A stretch of 64,000 nt of DNA. Source: Desulfobacterales bacterium. Lineage in GTDB: Bacteria; Desulfobacterota; Desulfobacteria; Desulfobacterales; JAEINQ01. The stretch is from the NCBI GenBank assembly GCA_016342285.1, contig JAEINQ010000019.1, positions 1 to 64,000 of the forward strand. The letters are read 5' to 3'. Shown piece by piece: positions 42,107-50,806 of the stretch. Each line of letters begins with the position of its first letter. The stretch's first letter is position 1. The notes beneath the pieces were generated by a model. That model saw nothing but the letters and a program-made list of their open reading frames with translations, did not search any database and was not told the DNA's origin. The position numbers and the translations under genes are program-made.

Positions 42107-43275
42107 CGGTTTTGTGGCGACATCGACTCCAATCGGCTGTTGAAGCGGTGATCAACGGCCCTTCCCGGGGACCGCATCCCCGGCTGGCACGGGCGCTGGG
42201 CCTGCTGGCAACCGGTTATGGCGGGGCGATGGCCCTGCGCCAGGGGCTCTACCGGCACCGCTTTCTCACTGTTGGCCGGCTGACCTGTCCGGTGGTTTCC
42301 GTTGGCAACCTGACTGTCGGGGGCACCGGCAAGACCCCCCTTGTCGTCGAACTGGCCCGGCGCCTTTGCACCTGGGGCCTGCGGCCGGTCGTGATCAGCC
42401 GGGGATACAGGGGCCGTGCCGAACGGGCCGGGGGCGTGGTCAGCGATGGGAAACGGCTGCGGATGGGTCCGGAAGAGGCCGGGGACGAGCCGTTCATGAT
42501 GGCGGCTGAATTGACCCGGGTGCCGGTGGTGGTGGGCGGGGACCGTTTTCGTGCCGGGTGTCTCGCCCAGAGCACCTTTGACCCGGATGTCATCGTTTTA
42601 GACGATGCCTTTCAGCACATCCAGCTTCACCGGGACATCAACCTGCTGGTGATGGATCATCGCAGCCCCTTTGGCAACGGACGGTTGTTGCCGCGGGGCC
42701 CCCTGCGCGAGCCCCTTTCCGCCCTGACGCGGGCCGATGCCTTTATTCTTTCAGGGGCCGGGTACGAAACCCCGGCGGGAGATCTACCGCTGCCTGACTG
42801 GACGCACCGGCTCCCGGGCGGTCGCCCCGTTTTCCGGACCTATGCGTCGCTCCGGGTTCGGCAGGCGGCCGGCTTTGGCGGGCTGTCCGGCTGCGGGCCT
42901 GCCTTTCTCCCCGCCAATGCCGAAACCCTTTACGGGCGCCGGGGGGTGGCCTTTTCCGGAATCGCCCGCAACCACCGTTTTATCGACGGGTTGAACCGGC
43001 TCGGCCTTTCGGTGGCCCATGAATTTGCCTACCCGGATCATCACTGCTACGCTGACGCGGAACTGGCCCGGATTGCCCGAACAGCCATGGGAAAAAAGGC
43101 GGACATGGTGGTGACCACGGAAAAGGATTGGGCCCGGATCTTTCACCGGATCGACTGGCCCCTGCCCGTGGTGGTGGTTGGGATTGAAACCGGATTCGGT
43201 CCCCGGCAAGCGGATTTTGACCGGTTCATTGGCCAGGGCCTGGCTGTTTTGGGCAAACAGGGGGGCAGGTATTGA
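42103..43275 (+). CDS. lpxK: Tetraacyldisaccharide 4'-kinase LpxK
   Basis: 390 residues; the ATG at 42103 overlaps the waaA stop (ATGA), with GGGGCGG upstream. The Walker A motif is VGNLTVGGTGKTPLVVEL (about 63-80), followed by VISRGYRGRAERAGGVVSDG and the catalytic region DVIVLDDAFQHIQLHRDINLLV, with GNGRLLPRGPLREP. It phosphorylates the 4'-position of the lipid A disaccharide. Adjacent waaA acts on its product, so the order mirrors the pathway. Confidence 0.95.
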   Translation: MTVLWRHRLQSAVEAVINGPSRGPHPRLARALGLLATGYGGAMALRQGLYRHRFLTVGRLTCPVVSVGNLTVGGTGKTPLVVELARRLCTWGLRPVVISRGYRGRAERAGGVVSDGKRLRMGPEEAGDEPFMMAAELTRVPVVVGGDRFRAGCLAQSTFDPDVIVLDDAFQHIQLHRDINLLVMDHRSPFGNGRLLPRGPLREPLSALTRADAFILSGAGYETPAGDLPLPDWTHRLPGGRPVFRTYASLRVRQAAGFGGLSGCGPAFLPANAETLYGRRGVAFSGIARNHRFIDGLNRLGLSVAHEFAYPDHHCYADAELARIARTAMGKKADMVVTTEKDWARIFHRIDWPLPVVVVGIETGFGPRQADFDRFIGQGLAVLGKQGGRY

Positions 43276-44228
43276 AGCCGCTGGCCATCATCGCCTTTTT
43301 CGATGGACGCCCCGGTCATGAAAAGCAGACCCGGGGCGTACTGGCCGCCCTGGCAAGGCTGACGTCCCTGACTGTGGCCGAACGGCGCGTCGACCGGCCC
43401 GGGGCTGTTACGACCGCGGGGCGCTGGCTGGGATATCTGGCTGGAACCGTTGTCGGGAGGCGGCCGGAACAAGCGCCGGCCGCAGACCTGATCATCGGTA
43501 CCGGCACTTCGACCCATATCCCCATGTTGCTGGCAAAAAAACGGTGGGGAGGGCGCGCCGTGACCTGCATGACCCCCAATCGGCCCCTGGCCCGGGCCTT
43601 TGACCTTTGCTTTGTCCCCCGCCACGACCGGACCCGACCGGCCGCCAACATCGTCTTTACCACCGGGCCGCCCAACCCCCTGGTCTACGGCACCGGACAC
43701 GATCCGAATCAGGGACTGGTCCTGGTGGGCGGCGTTGACCCCAAGAGTCATGTCTGGCACACGGACGATGTGGTGGACCGGATTGCCTGTATGATCGAAA
43801 AAGAGCCGGATCGGCACTGGACCCTTGCCTCTTCCCCCCGAACGCCGGAAGAGACTGAAGCGCGGCTGGACCGACTGGCCCGGGATCGTCCGACGGTATC
43901 CTTTTTCCGGGCCGCGGACACCTTGCCGGGGTGGATCGAAAAAGCCTATGGGCAAAGCGCTGTGGTTTGGGTGACGGCGGACAGCATTTCCATGGTATAC
44001 GAAGCCCTGAGCGCCGGCTGCCGCGTGGGCATCCTTCCGGTGGCATGGAAACGCCGCCGGGGCAAGTTTCAGCGCAGCGAAAACTATTTGCTTGAAAACC
44101 GACTGGTCACGTCATATGAAACGTGGCTCGAAAACGGCCGTATGGCCGACCGGCCGCCTCGGCTTGACGAGGCCGGACGGTGTGCAGAGGAGATACTGAG
44201 GCGATGGTGGCCCGACCGATTACCGTAG
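43272..44228 (+). CDS. ELM1-family protein, putative glycosyltransferase
   Basis: 318 residues from a TTG at 43272 that overlaps the lpxK stop (ATTGA), with GGGGGCAGG upstream. It matches the ELM1 / DUF1022 family: FFDGRPGHEKQTRGVLAALA at the start, IIGTGTSTHIPMLLAKK, GVDPKSHVWH, and VWVTADSISMVYEALSAGCRVGILP. The fold is GT-B-like. Bacterial members are found in LPS gene clusters; the name comes from a plant mitochondrial fission protein. Activity is unproven; the position between lpxK and core glycosyltransferases supports an LPS core role. It overlaps the next gene by 25 bases. Confidence 0.8.
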   Translation: MKPLAIIAFFDGRPGHEKQTRGVLAALARLTSLTVAERRVDRPGAVTTAGRWLGYLAGTVVGRRPEQAPAADLIIGTGTSTHIPMLLAKKRWGGRAVTCMTPNRPLARAFDLCFVPRHDRTRPAANIVFTTGPPNPLVYGTGHDPNQGLVLVGGVDPKSHVWHTDDVVDRIACMIEKEPDRHWTLASSPRTPEETEARLDRLARDRPTVSFFRAADTLPGWIEKAYGQSAVVWVTADSISMVYEALSAGCRVGILPVAWKRRRGKFQRSENYLLENRLVTSYETWLENGRMADRPPRLDEAGRCAEEILRRWWPDRLP

Positions 44229-45355
44229 TTCAGATGCTTCCGGATCTGGAAAGCGGCGGGGTCGAACGCGGCACCCTGGAGATGGGGCAATATCTGGCCT
44301 CCCGGGGGCACCGGTCCCTGGTGATTTCCGCCGGCGGACGGATGGTTTCCCGCCTTGAGGCCGAGGGGAGCCGGCACCTGAGCTGGCCGGTGGGAGACAA
44401 GCATCCGGGGAGCCTGCGGTATCTGTTGCCGCTCAGGCGGCTTCTGGCCGGCGAACCGGTGGACATTCTCCATCTTCGTTCGCGCATGCCGGCGTGGATC
44501 GGGTACCTGGCCTGGAAAAGCCTGCCGCCCGGCTGTCGGCCGGCCCTGGTGACCACTTTTCACGGCTTCTATTCGGTCAATCGCTACAGCGCGGTGATGG
44601 CCCGCGGTGAAAAGGTGATTGCCGTTTCCGAGGCCATTGCCGGACATGTCCGGGCGCGTTATAAGGTTTCCGGTGACCGGATAGCCCTGATTTATCGTGG
44701 GATCGACGAAACGGTTTTCAGCCCTGACGCGGTTTCGCCGGAACGGGTCGAAGCGTTGCGTCGCCGGATGGGACTTGCCGGTTGCCAGACGCCGTTGGTG
44801 ATGCTGGCCGCCCGAATAACCCGGCTCAAAGGCCATGACCTGCTGCTGACCAGCCTGGCCGGACTGCGAGACCTGCCCTGGACCTGTGTTTTTGTCGGCG
44901 ACGCAGACGAGACATCGGCCTATCCGCCCATGCTCAAAAAACAGGTTGAGGCGCTGGGGCTCCAAGACCGGGTGGTGTTTGCCGGCCACTGCGACGACAT
45001 GCCCGCGGCCCTTGCATTGAGCGATGTGGTGGTGTCGGCCTCCAGGGAGCCCGAGTCTTTCGGGCGCACGGCCGTGGAAGCCCAGGCCATGGGGCGACCG
45101 GTGGTGGCTTCGGCCCACGGGGGAAGCCTGGAGGTCGTGCGGCACGGCGAAACCGGTTGGCTCTTTCAACCCGGTGATCCCCAGGCACTGGCCCATGGGC
45201 TGAAAACCGTCCTTGCCGATCCGATGCTGCGACAGCGCTGGGGCGCCCGCGGCCGCAAGTGGGTCGCCCGGCGGTTTACCGTGTCGCGCATGTGTGAAAA
45301 GACTGTCGATATTTACGGCGCGTTGCTCTCTTCCAAGCAGGGCGAGGGTCGATAG
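44204..45355 (+). CDS. Family 4 glycosyltransferase, LPS core type
   Basis: 383 residues from the ATG at 44204; GTG at 44180 is possible. GT-B fold with N-terminal MLPDLESGGVERGTLEMGQYLA and the C-terminal donor site SREPESFGRTAVEAQAMGRPVVASAHGGSLEVVRHGETGWLF (Ex7E type, about 285-326). It transfers an activated sugar with retention. Its start lies inside the end of the ELM1-like gene, so the two are co-translated. Sugar and linkage cannot be assigned. Confidence 0.9.
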   Translation: MVARPITVVQMLPDLESGGVERGTLEMGQYLASRGHRSLVISAGGRMVSRLEAEGSRHLSWPVGDKHPGSLRYLLPLRRLLAGEPVDILHLRSRMPAWIGYLAWKSLPPGCRPALVTTFHGFYSVNRYSAVMARGEKVIAVSEAIAGHVRARYKVSGDRIALIYRGIDETVFSPDAVSPERVEALRRRMGLAGCQTPLVMLAARITRLKGHDLLLTSLAGLRDLPWTCVFVGDADETSAYPPMLKKQVEALGLQDRVVFAGHCDDMPAALALSDVVVSASREPESFGRTAVEAQAMGRPVVASAHGGSLEVVRHGETGWLFQPGDPQALAHGLKTVLADPMLRQRWGARGRKWVARRFTVSRMCEKTVDIYGALLSSKQGEGR

Positions 45356-45406
45356 GCTTTGCAGGCCGCTCGGTCCCGGGACGGGTTCGGACCGACAAAG
45401 GGCTGT

Positions 45407-45482
45407 AAACCACAAAGGCACAAAGCACACAAAGAAAAAATAAGTAACTATATAAATTAGTTGACTTTGTGTCTTTGTGGCA
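45407..45482. repeat. Opposed-arm CACAAAG repeat
   Basis: Left arm ACCACAAAGGCACAAAGCAC then ACAAAG (45410-45435); right arm CTTTGTGTCTTTGTGG (45465-45480). It begins about 50 bases after the glycosyltransferase stop. Confidence 0.75.
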
Positions 45483-45559
45483 AATTTGGACTTCTAAGGA
45501 AGTAGCTTCCGATGACGCCCGATAACAATATGAACTCAGAGCTGAAAAGCCACATATGG

Positions 45560-45630
45560 CGTCATGCCTGCGCAGGCAGGCATCCAGACTCTTTTGAAAT
45601 CACTGGATTCCCGCCTACGCGGGAATGACG
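45560..45630. repeat. Paired inverted hairpins (CGTCAT...ATCCAG type)
   Basis: Two 28-base arms, 45560-45587 and 45603-45630, are inverted copies of each other with five mismatches. Each arm also folds on itself: TGCCTGCGCAGGCA in the first, TTCCCGC-CTAC-GCGGGAA in the second. Mismatches between arms are compensated within each arm. The word GGATTCCCGC..GCGGGAATGACG is a common proteobacterial intergenic repeat type. Confidence 0.75.
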
Positions 45631-45721
45631 GACAGTTCCTTTCAGATATATGGCCGTTCGCGGCCTGAAACCGTTTTTTACGGGGCTATCAATGTTGATG
45701 GCCCATAGAAGGTCTATATCT

Positions 45722-45802
45722 ACCACGGAGCACACAGTGAACACGAAGATAACAAATAGATATCATCGCCAATGTTCTGTGTTCTCAGTGATCTCTGTGG
45801 TT
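45722..45802. repeat. Opposed-arm CACGGAG/CTCTGTG repeat
   Basis: Left arm ACCACGGAGCACACAGTGAA then CACGAAG (45722-45748); right arm TTCTGTGTTCTCAGTGATCT then CTGTGGT (45776-45802). It ends 30 bases before the GT9 start. Confidence 0.75.
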
Positions 45803-45831
45803 AAAGGTGTCCGAAGAAGGTTTGCCTCTTC

Positions 45832-46866
45832 ATGAACCGCTTCTTGATCATCAAGATAAGCGCCCTGGGCGATGTGGTCCTTGCCCTGCCGCATATTCAA
45901 GCCATCGCCGCCCATCACCGGGCGGATGAACTGCACCTGGTGACCGGCCCGGCAGCGGCGAATCTCTTTGAGCACTGCCCGGGCCTTCGCGTGAAGCAGA
46001 TCAACGCTAATCAACGGCTGGGCGGTGACGGCCGCTGGGGCCTGGGGCGCTGGGTCAGAGGCCAGGGTTTTGATGGGGTTTACGACCTGCAGGGCAACTC
46101 GGTCAGTAAAAAACTCGTTCGCGCCAGCGGTGCGGGCCTGCGGGTGGGAACCCAGCCCGATCCGGTCTACAACCGTTTCGCTCCGGGTCAATGGCGACGC
46201 ACCATCGACCAGAACGCCTTTGACCGGCTCAACCAGACCCTGGCCGCGGCCGGGGTGCCCCAGGCGGTGCCGACCACGGGCATGGTCACCGGGCCGGCGG
46301 ATACCGACCGGGTCGAGGCCTGGATGGGGGAAAAGGGGCTGACGTCAGGGCATTTTGTCGTCATGCACGCCGGATGCAACCGCCGGTGGAAGTCCAAGCG
46401 GTGGCCGGTGCGGTATTTTGTCCAACTGGCCCAAAGGCTGGATGCCGCCGGACTGCCGACGGTGTGGGCCGGCGCCCTGGAGGACGGCGAACTGAATCGG
46501 CGTCTCGCCGGTTTTGTGGGGATTGACGCCACCGGCGCCTTTACCCTGCGTCAGACCTTTGTGTTGGCCGCCCGGGCGCGGCTGGCCGTCAGCAACGATT
46601 CGTGCCCCATGCACCTTTTTGCCTTGACCGGCATTCCGGTATTCAGTTTCTTCGGCCCCACCAACTGGCAGTGGAGTCATCCGGCCGGCCAGGGCCGGCG
46701 GGTGATCCGGACCGAGGTCTCTTGCAGCCCGTGCTTTAAACCGGCCTGTCCGCCGGCCCGGGAACACGCCTGCATGGAAAGAATCACCCCCGAGGGCGTA
46801 TTTGAACGAATCGCCGCCGAGATTTGCCTGCGACCGTTGGCCGGTGCGAAGGGAGAACCGCGATAA
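45832..46866 (+). CDS. Family 9 glycosyltransferase (heptosyltransferase-like)
   Basis: 344 residues. The start FLIIKISALGDVVLALPHIQAI is the WaaC/F/Q hallmark. The C-terminal half has VMHAGCNRRWKSKRWPVRYFVQLAQRL and AVSNDSCPMHLFALTGIPVFSFFGPTNWQWSHPAG, forming the ADP-heptose site. It likely adds heptose to the inner core. A heptose-1-phosphate adenylyltransferase gene lies at 59456. The stop (TAA) overlaps the next start (TAATG). Confidence 0.92.
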   Translation: MNRFLIIKISALGDVVLALPHIQAIAAHHRADELHLVTGPAAANLFEHCPGLRVKQINANQRLGGDGRWGLGRWVRGQGFDGVYDLQGNSVSKKLVRASGAGLRVGTQPDPVYNRFAPGQWRRTIDQNAFDRLNQTLAAAGVPQAVPTTGMVTGPADTDRVEAWMGEKGLTSGHFVVMHAGCNRRWKSKRWPVRYFVQLAQRLDAAGLPTVWAGALEDGELNRRLAGFVGIDATGAFTLRQTFVLAARARLAVSNDSCPMHLFALTGIPVFSFFGPTNWQWSHPAGQGRRVIRTEVSCSPCFKPACPPAREHACMERITPEGVFERIAAEICLRPLAGAKGEPR

Positions 46867-47951
46867 TGCCGACCGTTTTGTGGTGGGGGCGATGCGACCG
46901 GGACTATTCGCGAAACCGGATTGTGGCCAGGCTCTTTTCCGAACTCGGCTGGACCATCGACCACTTCCACCCGATCTCAAGCCAGCTCGGACTGGTGGAG
47001 TCATATCTGCGACGGCCCCGGCGGCCTGACCTGATCTGGGTGCCGTGCTTTCGCCAGCGGGACATGCATTCCGCCATTCACTGGGCCGGCCGATGGCAGG
47101 TTCCCCTGATCTTCGAGCCGCTGACCTCGGCTTATGAAAAGGAGGTCTACGAACGGGGGAAATGGCCGCCTGGATCGAAACAGGCCGAGAGAAGAAAACA
47201 ATGGGAGTCCAACCTCTTCCTGCGTTCAGATCTGGTGGTGCTGGAAAACCCGGCCTATGCCGATTTCGTCCATGGGGAGATGGGGATTCCGAGAGAAAAA
47301 CTGGGGGTGTTGTACCAGGGCGCGTTTGCCGATTTTTTCAGGCCCATGCCACCCCCGCCGGCCACGGCCCCCTTTGAGATCGCCTTTGTGGGCAGTTTCC
47401 ACCCTTCCATGGGGACCGACGTCATCGTGGAGGCGGCACGTATGGCCCGGGACCTGCCCTGCACCTGGGTGCTGATCGGTGAAGGAGAGATGAAGCCGCG
47501 GGCCGTGGCAATGGCCCAGGGCCTTACCAACGTCCGGTTCGAACCGTGGATCAAATACCAGCGGCTGCCCGAGCGGCTCGCCGCGGCCCATATCCTGCTG
47601 GGCATTTTTGGTCAGACCTACAAGACCGATTTCGTGATCCCCAACAAGGTTTTTGAGGCCATGGCCGTGGGCCGGCCGCTGATCACCCAGACGGCCAGTG
47701 CCTACTTGGAAACCATCGGCGGATCCGATGTCATCGGGTGGGTGCCGCGGGCAGACCCCCGGGCTATTGCCGAGACGGTGGGCCGGTGGCTGGAATACCC
47801 AAAAGCCCTGGGTCGGCGCGGAAAAGAGACCAAAGCGCTCTTTGATGCCCACTTCAGCTTTGAGCGTCAGCGCCATATGTTCAAGGCGTTGCTAGGCCGG
47901 GTGGGTCTATCCCAAGGTCAACCGGAAGGGATTATCGTTGATACCCGGTAG
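46866..47951 (+). CDS. GT-B glycosyltransferase (family 4-like)
   Basis: 361 residues from the ATG at 46866, with GGGAG ten bases upstream. N-terminal domain begins TVLWWGRCDRDYSRNRIVARLFSELG. The C-terminal domain has FVGSFHPSMGTDVIVEAARMARDL, RFEPWIKYQRLPERLAAAHILLGIFG and the donor motif FVIPNKVFEAMAVGRPLITQT. It is co-translated with the GT9 gene, so it probably extends the core. Sugar specificity is unknown. Confidence 0.88.
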   Translation: MPTVLWWGRCDRDYSRNRIVARLFSELGWTIDHFHPISSQLGLVESYLRRPRRPDLIWVPCFRQRDMHSAIHWAGRWQVPLIFEPLTSAYEKEVYERGKWPPGSKQAERRKQWESNLFLRSDLVVLENPAYADFVHGEMGIPREKLGVLYQGAFADFFRPMPPPPATAPFEIAFVGSFHPSMGTDVIVEAARMARDLPCTWVLIGEGEMKPRAVAMAQGLTNVRFEPWIKYQRLPERLAAAHILLGIFGQTYKTDFVIPNKVFEAMAVGRPLITQTASAYLETIGGSDVIGWVPRADPRAIAETVGRWLEYPKALGRRGKETKALFDAHFSFERQRHMFKALLGRVGLSQGQPEGIIVDTR

Positions 47952-47969
47952 AGAAAGGACAACCTGTTC

Positions 47970-49211
47970 ATGACCGAAGAAAAACGGCGATTGTGGGCCC
48001 AACGACTCGACCGGTTCTGCGTTGTGGCCGGCGCCCTGGTCCCGGTGGGCCTGGTGATCGGCAACGTCGGCTTTGAGGCCCTGGTCGCCGCCGTCGCCCT
48101 GGCCTGGATCGTCCGGTCCTGTGTGGCCCGGGACAACCCGGTGGCGCGGGTCATGGCCCATCCCCTGGCCCTTCCATGGATGGCCTGGTACGCGGTGATG
48201 GTGATCTCCGTGGCGGTTAACGGTCCGGGGTCCAAGGGATGGGCACACGATGTGGTCTTTATCCGCTATCCCCTGTTCGGGCTGGCCCTGATCGATGTCT
48301 CCGGCCGCCGGCCCCTGGCCCGGAGCCTGATCTGGGGCCTGGCCGCCGGCGTCGTCTGGGCCGCGGTCAACACCCTGGCCGCCTACGGTCTTGGCCACGA
48401 TTTGATCGGAAGACCCCTGATCCGGTATACGGGCAAACTCAAGGAGGCGGCCCGGATCGCCGGCATGGCCGGCTTTGCCGCCCCTTTTTTCCTGGCCTGG
48501 GGCATCCTGGATGAAGGGCTGAGCAAAAAGGAAAAGGCGGTGATCCTGGCCCTGGGTGCCCTGGCCTTTGTCCAGGTGGTTCAGACCCATGTCAGAACCG
48601 CTCTTTTGGCCGCCACCGTGGCCGTCTTTTTTTCCACTGCCATTCTCGTTGTCCGGCGACGGGCCTTCGCTGTCGCCGCCGGGCTTTGCGCGGTTCTGGC
48701 CCTGGCCCTGGCCCTGTGGTTTTCTTTCAGCTCCAGACGGCAGCTTTCCTTCTACAGCATCTACGACCGGATCTATTACTGGAAGGTGGCCCTGGCCATG
48801 TGGATGGAGCATCCGGTGCTGGGGGTGGGGATCTCCTCCTTTCAAGACGCCTACAAGGAGATGGCCGCCTCGGGTATGATAGACGCTTTTGTCAGTCCGG
48901 ACGGGCTTATTTGGGAACAAAAAGAAGTCATGCACGCCCACAGCCTTTTTTTCATGGTGCTGGCCTGTACCGGGCTGGCCGGCCTGGCCGCATTCGGATG
49001 GCTGTTTGTCAACGCCGTGCGCGTGATTGCCCGCCACCTGGACGGGTGGGGGCTGGGGCTGGTCTCCTGGCCCGTGGCGCTGGTGGTTTTCGGACTCACC
49101 GGGTTTAACATCTACCATAGCTGGTATCAGGCCCTGCAGGCGTTCTTTCTGGCCCTGATCGGCGTTCAGGTCTTTGAAGAAAAGAGGGCGCGGGAAGCTG
49201 ATAGCTCATAG
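47970..49211 (+). CDS. O-antigen ligase / Wzy-type membrane protein
   Basis: 413 residues with about ten to eleven hydrophobic segments and a periplasmic loop before the last helices (about 250-315). The loop ends in the Wzy_C/WaaL motif region WEQKEVMHAHSLFFMVLACTGLAG; a conserved HxH-like pair lies in MHAHS. WaaL enzymes join polyprenyl-linked O-antigen to lipid A-core in the periplasm; Wzy polymerases share the fold. Placement at the end of the core run favours ligase. AAAGGA lies before the ATG. Its last codons (ADSS, stop) are part of a GATAGCTCATAGC tandem repeat. Confidence 0.85.
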   Translation: MTEEKRRLWAQRLDRFCVVAGALVPVGLVIGNVGFEALVAAVALAWIVRSCVARDNPVARVMAHPLALPWMAWYAVMVISVAVNGPGSKGWAHDVVFIRYPLFGLALIDVSGRRPLARSLIWGLAAGVVWAAVNTLAAYGLGHDLIGRPLIRYTGKLKEAARIAGMAGFAAPFFLAWGILDEGLSKKEKAVILALGALAFVQVVQTHVRTALLAATVAVFFSTAILVVRRRAFAVAAGLCAVLALALALWFSFSSRRQLSFYSIYDRIYYWKVALAMWMEHPVLGVGISSFQDAYKEMAASGMIDAFVSPDGLIWEQKEVMHAHSLFFMVLACTGLAGLAAFGWLFVNAVRVIARHLDGWGLGLVSWPVALVVFGLTGFNIYHSWYQALQAFFLALIGVQVFEEKRAREADSS

Positions 49212-49301
49212 CTAATAGCCGATAGTTCCCGGTTGTGACCGGTGGTGTGACCCCTTGCCGGGGCAAACCAAAGCATGGTCCTCTGGGCCAGGATTCTTTA
49301 C
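49193..49301. repeat. GCTGATAGC tandem array followed by composite-repeat right end
   Basis: Degenerate 8-9 nt units GCTGATAGCTCATAGCTAAT then AGCCGATAG (49197-49225) include the stop codon of the ligase gene. A composite-repeat right end follows: CCCCTTGCCGGGG (49252-49264), AAGCATGGTCCTCTGGGCCA and GGATTCTTTAC (to 49301). lpxL starts 36 bases later. Confidence 0.7.
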
Positions 49302-49336
49302 GTCAACATGCAACCCTTAAAACCAGATACCTCCCC

Positions 49337-50341
49337 ATGGCGAGTAAAACGGAAAAACTGCAATATCTCTTGATAGGCATGGCCCTGAAAGGCCTGTCGG
49401 CGATTCCCCAGGGGGTTCGTACCCGTCTTGCCGGACCCGTGGGAAGGCTCTGGTACGGCCTGGATCGATACCACCGGCGCATTGCCGAAGACAACATGCA
49501 GCGCGCCTATGCGGGCGAAATATCGGCCGGGGCCGTGGCCCGGACGGTCAGGGCCAATTTTGTCCAGACCGTCCGCATGGCCCTGGAGATTCCCTCGCTG
49601 CTCAGGCTCGACCGGAAGAATATCGACCGTTACGTCACCTTTACCGGCGAGCACCACCTGCGGTGCGCCATGGCCAGGGGGAGAGGCATCCTTTTCCTGA
49701 CCGGCCACCTGGGCAACTGGGAGATGATGTCCCTGAGCGTGCCGCTCAAATTCGGCCTTCGGATCAACGTGCTGGCCAGACCCCTGGATTTTCGCCCCCT
49801 GGACCGTGTCCTGACCGAGATCCGGAGCCGGACCGGAAACCGGATGGTGGACAAGGAAGACAGCGCCAAAGAGGTCCAGCAGCGACTCAATGCCAACCAG
49901 GCCGTCGGCATCCTGTTGGACCAGAATGCCTCATTTTACGAAGGGGTGTACGTGCCGTTTTTCAGCCGCCTGGCCTGCACCAACCGCGGACTTGCCGTTT
50001 TTGCCCTGCGTTACCGGGCCGACGTGATTCCGGTCTTCAACATCCGTGAGCCCGACGGGCGATACCGGGTCATCTTCGAGGCGCCGCTGACGGTCATTCG
50101 AACGGGCAATGTCCGGCGCGACATCGTGGAGAACACCGAGGTTTTCAACCGGGTCATCGAAAAATTCGTGCGAAGGGCGCCGGAGCAGTGGTTCTGGGTG
50201 CACCGGCGATGGCGGATCAAAAAAATTCCCCAAAGCGTCCGCGGCAAAGTGATGAGCCTGTCTTCGTGCCCCATCGCGGACGAGCACTTTTACGACGACA
50301 CGCCCGATCCGGAGAAAATGAACCGGGCAAAGACCGTGTAA
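49337..50341 (+). CDS. lpxL: Lipid A late acyltransferase (LpxL/HtrB family)
   Basis: 334 residues from the ATG at 49337; upstream sequence is repeat. An N-terminal membrane-associated segment is followed by the catalytic Hx4E motif in LTGHLGNWEMMSL, then LARPLDFRPLDRVLTEIRSRTGNRMVDK, GILLDQNASFYEGVYVPFFSR and a C-terminal PEQWFWVHRRWR. It adds a secondary acyl chain from acyl-ACP to Kdo-lipid A. Only one such gene is in the window, so whether it is LpxL or LpxM in specificity is open. Confidence 0.92.
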   Translation: MASKTEKLQYLLIGMALKGLSAIPQGVRTRLAGPVGRLWYGLDRYHRRIAEDNMQRAYAGEISAGAVARTVRANFVQTVRMALEIPSLLRLDRKNIDRYVTFTGEHHLRCAMARGRGILFLTGHLGNWEMMSLSVPLKFGLRINVLARPLDFRPLDRVLTEIRSRTGNRMVDKEDSAKEVQQRLNANQAVGILLDQNASFYEGVYVPFFSRLACTNRGLAVFALRYRADVIPVFNIREPDGRYRVIFEAPLTVIRTGNVRRDIVENTEVFNRVIEKFVRRAPEQWFWVHRRWRIKKIPQSVRGKVMSLSSCPIADEHFYDDTPDPEKMNRAKTV

Positions 50342-50412
50342 CGCTGATATTTATGGGCGGGGAACGGGTCTGCCGTTGTCGCGGGAAACAGGCCGAATGA
50401 ATTTTCAATTCA

Positions 50413-50680
50413 AAGTAGGAATCCACGTCCTTTGGGCGTGGTCAGAGAAAACTGGCTATGCTGAGACCGCTTTGTTGCCAGTGACTAAAGTGAACTAAAG
50501 TTTAGAGTGAGCTAAAGTTAAGGCATTCTGCCCATTATAAAAAAATGGTGGAGCGTAGAGCGACTCCTCAACTTTAGTCACTTTAGCTCACTTTAGTCAC
50601 TCCACACTGATATGGGGTCGGTAACCCAGCCCCTTCGAGGGGCAATCCAAAGCATGGTCCTCCGGGCCAGGATTCTTTAC
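50413..50680. repeat. Composite intergenic repeat, complete copy 3 (best)
   Basis: Left end AGTAGGAATCCACGTCCTTT then GGGCGTGGTCAG (50414-50445). Inside, opposed arms AGTGACTAAAGTGAACTAAA... (50481-50522) and ...TTTAGCTCACTTTAGTCACT (to about 50601) flank GCATTCTGCC and GGAGCG-TAGA-GCGACTCC; then CCACACTGATATGGGGTCGG and a CCCCTTCGAGGGG hairpin. Right end CATGGTCCTCCGGGCCAGG with GATTCTTTAC (to 50680). Ends are imperfect terminal inverted repeats. Confidence 0.8.
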
Positions 50681-50806
50681 TTGGGCATTGATAATTGGAT
50701 GTTGAATCTTCGCCCCCTTTCAGGGGCGCCAACTGAATCTTTGTGCGCTTTGTGTCTCGTGGTTTGCACGCTTTTTTAGAGCGCAGACAAAACGGTGCTT
50801 GCCAAC

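Noticed and set aside
44084-45430. 448-residue minus-strand open frame opposite the GT4 gene
   Set aside because: Antisense shadow; the plus strand encodes a complete GT-B enzyme in a tight operon.
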